DNA from: Nodularia sp. LEGE 06071
Lineage (GTDB): Bacteria > Cyanobacteriota > Cyanobacteriia > Cyanobacteriales > Nostocaceae
Length of the DNA: 36,900 nt
Reading direction: 5' to 3'
Assembly: GCF_015207755.1 (NCBI RefSeq)
Contig: NZ_JADEWH010000027.1
Span: 1-36,900, forward strand
Part shown: positions 32,150 to 36,900 of the stretch, piece after piece
How positions within the stretch are numbered: the first letter of the stretch is position 1
Layout: the number at the start of each line of letters is the position of its first letter
Program-made: the position numbers and the translations under genes
Notes under the pieces: generated by a model
Database searches by the model: none
Seen by the model: the letters and a program-made list of their open reading frames with translations, nothing else
What the model was told of the DNA's origin: nothing

Positions 32150-33961
32150 TTACTTATAGCCCGCAGCTTGCAGGTAGAATAATTTGGCGTAACGTCCCCC
32201 GGTTTGTAATAATTCCTCATGGGTTCCCTGTTCTGCAACTTTACCCTCTTCGATAACGGCTATTTTGTCGGCCATTCTCACAGTAGAAAAGCGATGAGAA
32301 ATTAAAAATACCATCTGATTTTGCGTCAGTGTGCGAAAATGATTGAAGATATCAAATTCGGCTTGAGCATCCATTGCTGATGTTGGTTCGTCTAATACTA
32401 AAATATCTGCTTTTGTTCGCATAAATGCACGGGCTAAGGCGATTTTTTGCCACTGTCCCCCGGAAAGTTCTTGTCCACTTTTGAACCAACGCCCTAGTTG
32501 GGTTTGGAAGGTTTGGGGTAATTTCTCTATGAAGGGTTGCGCCATACCTTTTTCGGCGGCTATTTCCCAGCGCTGTTTGTCTTCTAAATGTTCTACGTCG
32601 CCTACGCCAATATTTTCGCCGACGGTGAATTGGTAACGCACAAAGTTCTGGAAAATTACTCCAATACGTTTTTGCAACACATCAACATCCCATTCTTGTA
32701 AGTCTAAGCCATCTAAATAAATCCTCCCGGAATCTGGGGTGTAAAGTCGGGTGAGTAATTTAATTAAGGTGGTTTTACCTGAACCGTTTTCACCGACAAT
32801 GGCTAGTTTTTCTCCCGGTTTTAAATGTAGAGAAATATCTGTTAATGCAGGTTGAGAACTTCCCGGATAAGTAAATGATACGTTCTCAAAACGAACTCCA
32901 TCTTCAGGATTTATCCCTCTGGTTGCATTACCCCAAGATTTAGGAACTTCTTCTTCTAAGAAATCGTAAAGGTTGGATAAATATAAGTTGTCTTCATACA
33001 TTCCGCCAATTGAAGTTAAGGCATTAGAAAATGTAGACTGTCCTTGGCGGAAGACGGTGAGATACATTGTCATATCTCCCAAAGAAATCCTCCCCATCGC
33101 TGTTTCAACGACTATCCAAGCGTAAGCCAAGTAAAAAGCAGTCGTACTCACTAAACTTAGGAGATATCCCCACAAACCCCGCCGCAAAGTTAAATCTCTA
33201 TCTTCGCCATATAGTTGATGAAACAGGTTGCGGTAACGTTCTAGCAGGGTTTCGCCTAGTTGGTAAAGTTTGATTTCTGTGGCATAGTCTTCTCTGGCTA
33301 AGATATTTTCTATGTAGTGCTGTTGGCGGGCTTCGGGGACGCGCCAACTAAATAAACGAAAGGCTTCCCCAGCAAATTTGGTTTCGGCAATGAAGGAGGG
33401 CATGGCTGCTAAAATTAATACTATGACTGCCCAAGCGGAGAAATTGATTAATAAAATGCCGTAGGTAACTAGGGAGAGGGCGTTTTGTACTAAGCCAAAG
33501 GTACGGGTTACTAAGGAAAGGGGACGCACTGAGGCTTCGCGCCGAGCGTTGGTGAGTTTGTCATAAAATTCTGAATCTTCAAATTGGCGCAAATCTAATG
33601 TCAGGGCTTTTTCTAATATCAGTACATTTACTTTTTGCCCTAGTAGCACCCGTAACAATGATTGACAAATAGAGATACCCCGTTGACTACCTGCGAGGAG
33701 TGCGATCGCCACTGCTTCTAACCCCACATATAATAAAGGTTGAGAAATATTGCCGTCATTGACTTGCGCCGCCAAAACCACCGCATCCACAATTAATTTG
33801 CCAATATAGGCGATCGCGCCTGGTAAAAGACCCGCGACTAAAGTTAAAGTAGCAAGGATAATGGTCAAAATCTGGCTAGTATTCCACACTAAGCTAATAG
33901 CCCGTCCGCTATAGCGAAAAACAGCCAAAGACTGACGCAGAGTGTTTCTTATTTTTTTCAT
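32150..33961 (-). CDS. ABC exporter, fused membrane and ATP-binding domains
   Basis: 603 residues from ATG at 33961. The six-helix transmembrane domain spans about 25-320. The ATPase domain has Walker A GENGSGKTT (about 388-396), Q-loop VIFQNFVRYQFTVGENIG (about 434-451), signature LSGGQWQK (about 498-505) and Walker B ILVLDEPTSAMD (about 518-529). The FVRYQFTV pattern is seen in peptide/lipid exporter-like half transporters; the substrate is unknown and it should work as a dimer. An upstream in-frame ATG at 34048 would overlap the divergent Tab2 gene by 60 bases and is rejected. Confidence 0.9.
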   Translation of the reverse strand: MKKIRNTLRQSLAVFRYSGRAISLVWNTSQILTIILATLTLVAGLLPGAIAYIGKLIVDAVVLAAQVNDGNISQPLLYVGLEAVAIALLAGSQRGISICQSLLRVLLGQKVNVLILEKALTLDLRQFEDSEFYDKLTNARREASVRPLSLVTRTFGLVQNALSLVTYGILLINFSAWAVIVLILAAMPSFIAETKFAGEAFRLFSWRVPEARQQHYIENILAREDYATEIKLYQLGETLLERYRNLFHQLYGEDRDLTLRRGLWGYLLSLVSTTAFYLAYAWIVVETAMGRISLGDMTMYLTVFRQGQSTFSNALTSIGGMYEDNLYLSNLYDFLEEEVPKSWGNATRGINPEDGVRFENVSFTYPGSSQPALTDISLHLKPGEKLAIVGENGSGKTTLIKLLTRLYTPDSGRIYLDGLDLQEWDVDVLQKRIGVIFQNFVRYQFTVGENIGVGDVEHLEDKQRWEIAAEKGMAQPFIEKLPQTFQTQLGRWFKSGQELSGGQWQKIALARAFMRTKADILVLDEPTSAMDAQAEFDIFNHFRTLTQNQMVFLISHRFSTVRMADKIAVIEEGKVAEQGTHEELLQTGGRYAKLFYLQAAGYK

Positions 33962-33988
33962 GCTTATTTTTATACTGATTCTTATAAA

Positions 33989-34786
33989 ATGATCAAAATT
34001 TGGCAAGTTGATTTTTATCGTCGTCCGGTGCAGGATAAATCTGGACAAATTCTCTGGGAATTGCTGATTTGTGACGCAACTCGTAGCTTTAAATATACAG
34101 CCACTTGTCCCCAGTCAGCAGCCAACTCTCATTGGGTTGCGACTCAACTTCAGTTAGCAGCTGGTGACAATTTACCAGATATCATTCAGGTATTTCGTCC
34201 CCAGTCTTTGAGTTTAATTCAAGCAGCTGCAAACAACTTAGATATTGATGTCGAACCTACCCGCTACACTGAGGCGTTAAAACAGTGGTTAGAAGAAAAG
34301 CAATATCCCTTAGCCCTGGATAAACCACCCCCAACACCATTACCCGAAAATCTCTGGGGGGAAGAATGGCGGTTTGCTACACTTCCAGCTGGCGAACTCG
34401 TGGATATGTTTGCACAACGCCCGATGCCGATTTTATCTATACCAGAATTTTTGCAACCGATAAATCTGGGTTTAGCATCCATAGTCCCTGTCCCTGGTGT
34501 CATTATCTATGGTGGCAGAAAATCGATGCGTTTGGCAAAGTGGTTAGAAGCAGCACATCCAGTGGCGTTAAATTACATAGCTGGCGAGCCAAATGGCTTA
34601 ATATTAGAAGCTGGTTTAGTTGATAGATGGATTGTGGCAACCTTTGAAGATGCAGATGTGGCTACTGCTGCAAAAACGTATCAACAGCGTCAACAACAAA
34701 GCCAAGGATTGCATTTTTTGTTAGTTCAACCCGATGATTCCGGTATGACTTATACAGGCTTTTGGTTATTAAGGGCAGAACAATAA
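33989..34786 (+). CDS. Tab2/Atab2 family RNA-binding protein
   Basis: 265 residues, soluble. IWQVDFYRRPVQDKSGQILWELLICD at the N-terminus, FRPQSLSLIQAA (about 69-80), LPENLWGEEWRFATLPAG (about 118-135) and a C-terminal GLHFLLVQPDDSGMTYTGFWLL match Tab2, a cyanobacterial and plastid family. In Chlamydomonas and Arabidopsis it binds the psaB mRNA leader and supports photosystem I and II translation. In cyanobacteria the role is less known. It starts 27 bases from the divergent ABC exporter start. Confidence 0.9.
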   Translation: MIKIWQVDFYRRPVQDKSGQILWELLICDATRSFKYTATCPQSAANSHWVATQLQLAAGDNLPDIIQVFRPQSLSLIQAAANNLDIDVEPTRYTEALKQWLEEKQYPLALDKPPPTPLPENLWGEEWRFATLPAGELVDMFAQRPMPILSIPEFLQPINLGLASIVPVPGVIIYGGRKSMRLAKWLEAAHPVALNYIAGEPNGLILEAGLVDRWIVATFEDADVATAAKTYQQRQQQSQGLHFLLVQPDDSGMTYTGFWLLRAEQ

Positions 34787-34839
34787 AATCTGTACAAAAA
34801 TTTAGTAAGATAATAAAGTCATACTATCGAGTAAGACTC

Positions 34840-35070
34840 ATGCTCAAAGTCACAATTACCTTAGAAGAAGACATTCTCCGGTTTGTAGATCAGTATGCAC
34901 AGGGAAACCGCAGTGGATACGTCAATGCACTGTTAGCAGAACACCGCCGCCAAATTTTAGCAGCAGAAATGATCACCGCCCTGAAGCAAGATGCTGAAGA
35001 CCCGGAATATCAAGCTGAAATTGCTGATTGGGATCATGTTGTTGGAGATGGCATTAATGCCAAGGGATAA
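34840..35070 (+). CDS. Antitoxin, MazE-like/ribbon-helix-helix type
   Basis: 76 residues from ATG at 34840. LKVTITLEEDILRFVDQYAQGNRSGYVNALLAEHR is a ribbon-helix-helix DNA-binding start (strand, two helices), followed by an acidic C-terminus suited to toxin binding. It overlaps the MazF-type toxin gene by 14 bases, the usual toxin-antitoxin arrangement; the antitoxin probably autoregulates the pair. An in-frame ATG at 34762 lies inside the Tab2 gene and is rejected. Confidence 0.85.
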   Translation: MLKVTITLEEDILRFVDQYAQGNRSGYVNALLAEHRRQILAAEMITALKQDAEDPEYQAEIADWDHVVGDGINAKG

Positions 35071-35416
35071 TTTAACTTATCAACGGGGAGAAATCCGTTG
35101 GGTGAATCTTGATCCTACCTTCGGGGCTGAAGCACAAAAAACTCGTCCTTGCTTGATTGTGCAGAATGACATCATGAATCAGTATGGATTACTGACAATT
35201 GTCATGCCATTTCGCCGAGGAAAGAAACAAGCCCCCTATATTGTGAATGTGAAAGCAACAGCAAATAATGGATTAGACCAAGACCGTTTTATTGATGTTG
35301 GGCAAATCCGCGCTGTCGATTATCATCGAATTTTGGGCTTGGTGGGTGTATTAGAGGCAGAATACTGGGAACTCATTCGGACATCTGTCAATGTAGTTCT
35401 GGGATTTGTATTTTAA
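35057..35416 (+). CDS. MazF/PemK family mRNA interferase toxin
   Basis: 119 residues from ATG at 35057. QRGEIRWVNLDPTFGAEAQK, then TRPCLIVQND, is the PemK/MazF signature (beta-barrel endoribonuclease with the GxEh-type loop), and IDVGQIRAVDYHRI follows at about 77-90. It cuts mRNA when the antitoxin is degraded, causing growth arrest. GGAG at 35044-35047, nine bases before this ATG, supports the start; ATG at 34991 would overlap the antitoxin much more. Confidence 0.9.
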   Translation: MPRDNLTYQRGEIRWVNLDPTFGAEAQKTRPCLIVQNDIMNQYGLLTIVMPFRRGKKQAPYIVNVKATANNGLDQDRFIDVGQIRAVDYHRILGLVGVLEAEYWELIRTSVNVVLGFVF

Positions 35417-35434
35417 GTCTAACTAATGCAGTTT

Positions 35435-35719
35435 TTACTTACTCTGAACCCGTGCTTGCTTCACCATCGCAATCAGAGTTTGGTGAGCATCTTCCGAGTC
35501 TACTAACACATGATCGAACTGAATCCGAACTGGCACAGTTTCGGCATTGACTTGTGCTGCTAAATTCATCCCTTGAGAATCAATTGACAGCATTTCTGCG
35601 GTTGTCGCATTTGTAACACCGCCAAAAGCCTGAGCATAAAGAACGATCGCATTAGCATGATCCTCGTTCATATGAGTGCAAATGCGTGAGCTAATTTCAG
35701 CAGAGAAGTTATCAGACAT
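35435..35719 (-). CDS. DUF2470 domain protein
   Basis: 94 residues. ICTHMNEDHANAIVLYAQAFGG (about 13-34), then MLSIDSQGMNLAAQV and VRIQFDHVLVDSEDAHQTLIAMVKQAR, match DUF2470. This domain forms the C-terminus of HugZ-type heme utilisation proteins and of plastid glutamyl-tRNA-reductase-binding proteins. Here it stands alone, without the flavin-binding split barrel. A heme or tetrapyrrole link is a family inference only. It converges with the MazF toxin gene over an 18-base gap. Confidence 0.88.
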   Translation of the reverse strand: MSDNFSAEISSRICTHMNEDHANAIVLYAQAFGGVTNATTAEMLSIDSQGMNLAAQVNAETVPVRIQFDHVLVDSEDAHQTLIAMVKQARVQSK

Positions 35720-35918
35720 GGTGTGCTGGGGAGTTAGTAATAGAGCGATTGCCTAAATTTTAAGCTAATTTGGCCAAAATTTGCAGCCTAAGAAATTGCC
35801 CATAAAAACTTCAGTCTCACTCCAATACTTTCGTCGGCGATGTCTGATGAATAAATCTCACTTTGCGTCTTTTTCAGCCAATGTAATTTTATAGGTAAAA
35901 ATTCAATTAAGATAAAAG

Positions 35919-35930
35919 TGACATTTGTCA
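35919..35930. promoter_or_regulatory. Inverted repeat TGACA-TT-TGTCA upstream of the phosphatase gene
   Basis: Five-base perfect arms in the 295-base gap between the divergent DUF2470 and phosphatase genes, followed by TATATA at 35940-35945. A possible operator; weak evidence. Confidence 0.25.
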
Positions 35931-36014
35931 AACACTGTTTATATATCGTTGTGGAAACTAGACAATTTCAACAGTAGCAAAATTATTCAATCAAACTATT
36001 TAAGCTGAGAACCG

Positions 36015-36773
36015 ATGAGCGAAACTAGCCAACGTCGAATTGTGATTGGAGATGTGCATGGCCACTACGAAGGTTTGATGAAATTGATGGAGGCGATCGC
36101 CCCCGCATCAGACGATCAAATATACTTTCTCGGAGACTTAATTGATCGTGGTCCTAAAAGCTGCCATGTCATTGATTTTGTCAAGGACAATAATTATGGG
36201 TGTCTCCTGGGAAATCATGAGCAAATGTTATTAAGCATCTTGACTGGTGAGAACACTTCCACCCCAGCAACGCAAGCATGGCTGTATGGTGGGGGACAAG
36301 CAACTATAGCCAGTTACGAAGAAGCTATTATTCCGGACGAACACTTGGAATGGTTGAAAACTTTGCCTCTGTATATCGATTTGGGAGACATTTGGTTAAC
36401 TCATGCTGGCGTTGACCCTAACCTATCTTTAGCAGAACAAACTGCCGAGCAATTTTGTTGGATACGCGACGAATTTCATAGCATTGAGCAACCATACTTT
36501 TCTGATAAACTAATTATCATCGGTCACACCATCACCTTTACCTTCCCTGGCGTTCAGCCTGGCAACTTGGCACAAGGGCAGGGATGGCTAGATATAGATA
36601 CTGGTGCTTACCATCCCCGCAGTGGCTGGTTAACTGGACTAGATACTACAAATAACTTAATTTATCAAGTCAACATTTTTAACAATACTCTCCGCACTTT
36701 GCCCTTAGCCGAAGGGGTGATCATGGTTAAACCGTCAAAAATAGCTGGTCGCCGCCATAAGCAGCGAGCATGA
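36015..36773 (+). CDS. Serine/threonine (PPP-type) protein phosphatase / metallophosphoesterase
   Basis: 252 residues, soluble. Metal-site motifs are in canonical order: GDVHG (12-16), GDLIDRG (40-46), GNHE (66-69), a THAG block (about 128-131) and an IIIGHT His near 169, as in bacterial PPP phosphatases (PrpA/B, diadenosine tetraphosphatase-like). It should remove phosphate from proteins or nucleotides with Mn or Fe. The basic C-terminus (KIAGRRHKQRA) ends at a TGA directly followed by the right end of an IS200/IS605-type element, so the last codons may have been altered by insertion. Confidence 0.93.
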   Translation: MSETSQRRIVIGDVHGHYEGLMKLMEAIAPASDDQIYFLGDLIDRGPKSCHVIDFVKDNNYGCLLGNHEQMLLSILTGENTSTPATQAWLYGGGQATIASYEEAIIPDEHLEWLKTLPLYIDLGDIWLTHAGVDPNLSLAEQTAEQFCWIRDEFHSIEQPYFSDKLIIIGHTITFTFPGVQPGNLAQGQGWLDIDTGAYHPRSGWLTGLDTTNNLIYQVNIFNNTLRTLPLAEGVIMVKPSKIAGRRHKQRA

Positions 36774-36900
36774 TTGACATCCTCACCGGACTGAAGCCAC
36801 GGTGATTCCAAGAATCACTTCTTGGGTTTCCTCTTTCCGCGACTCGACTTACTTGGAGGGATTTCTCCACCCAAGCAGAGGTCGATGTCTCCAGAGGCGT
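36774..36900 (-). mobile_element. IS200/IS605-type element, right end (continues past window)
   Basis: On the minus strand the element ends in TGATTC-CAA-GAATCA (36803-36817), a second imperfect hairpin CACCG...CGGTG (36784-36804), and a terminal GAGGATGTCAA. This layout, subterminal hairpins just after a tnpB stop, is typical of cyanobacterial IS200/IS605 right ends, where the 3' part also encodes the omega/re RNA of TnpB. The exact end is not fixed by sequence alone. Confidence 0.72.
36815..36900 (-). CDS. tnpB: TnpB transposon-associated nuclease, C-terminal end (partial)
   Basis: 27 codons before a TGA at 36817-36815. The peptide ASGDIDLCLGGEIPPSKSSR followed by GKRKPKK resembles the variable, basic C-terminal tail of TnpB proteins after the zinc ribbon (a G-x-x-D/N-L-C-type ending). 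The RuvC and zinc-finger parts lie outside the window, so activity cannot be judged. Confidence 0.65.
   Translation of the reverse strand, partial: ASGDIDLCLGGEIPPSKSSRGKRKPKK

Noticed and set aside
33962-34048. N-terminal extension of the ABC exporter to ATG at 34048
   Set aside because: It would overlap the well-supported start of the divergent Tab2 gene and adds 29 residues without family similarity.
34991-35056. Longer MazF toxin starting at ATG 34991
   Set aside because: It lies within the antitoxin gene in another frame; the MazF domain begins right after the ATG at 35057, which has a GGAG nine bases upstream.

Overview
The window looks like chromosome of a filamentous, heterocyst-type cyanobacterium (Nostocales; Nostoc/Anabaena-like). 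The evidence is a photosystem II D2 gene (psbD), several cyanobacterial or plastid-lineage families (UPF0367, DUF3288, DUF3611, PAP/fibrillin, Tab2), frequent HIP1 octamers (GCGATCGC), and many heptameric tandem repeats and small dispersed repeats of the kind known from Nostoc genomes. The genus is inferred; no rRNA gene is present.

Layout. 1-2600: 5' end of psbD (minus), UPF0367 protein plus an ECF-like ABC ATPase, a YacP/NYN nuclease, and tRNA-Asn(GTT). 2697-7654: a tandemly duplicated module of membrane-bound STAND/AAA-type ATPases. One complete unit (promoter, ATPase B, ATPase C) follows a shrunken copy in which B has collapsed to a scar of a few dozen bases and C ends before its ATPase domain. 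7686-8971: BlaI-type repressor and M56 membrane peptidase. 9250-13447: ComB phosphatase, an AAA/DUF3226 chimera and clpC. 13681-17972: DUF3288, an MCE/MlaD-type lipid-transport protein with its ABC ATPase, and a carotenoid-isomerase-like FAD oxidoreductase. 18172-19753: an EACC1-like small protein overlapping a caspase-like peptidase with a C-terminal membrane anchor. 19909-23312: an HsdR-N-like nuclease domain, DUF3611, TspO/MBR, fibrillin and a VanX-like dipeptidase. 23657-27187: cobalamin-dependent methionine synthase (metH). 27578-28699: an AT-rich acyltransferase-3 gene. 29200-36773: sugar-binding lipoprotein, yebC, Uma2-type nuclease, ABC exporter, Tab2 protein, a MazEF-like toxin-antitoxin pair, DUF2470 and a PPP-family phosphatase. 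36774-36900: right end of an IS200/IS605-type element with the 3' end of tnpB.

The most unusual parts are (i) the duplicated membrane ATPase module, with a perfect 12-bp tandem repeat coding a glycine-zipper-like GVAF array inside its membrane segment; (ii) the EACC1-caspase pair, a domain association known from NTP-dependent conflict/cell-death systems; and (iii) repeat invasion of genes. Dispersed repeats lie in frame inside metH and the M56 peptidase gene, heptad repeats fill the whole gap between two divergent genes and enter one coding sequence, and three genes (the DUF3288 gene, metH and the phosphatase gene) end exactly where a repeat or an IS end begins. All functional statements rest on recognising families by eye; no database search was run.
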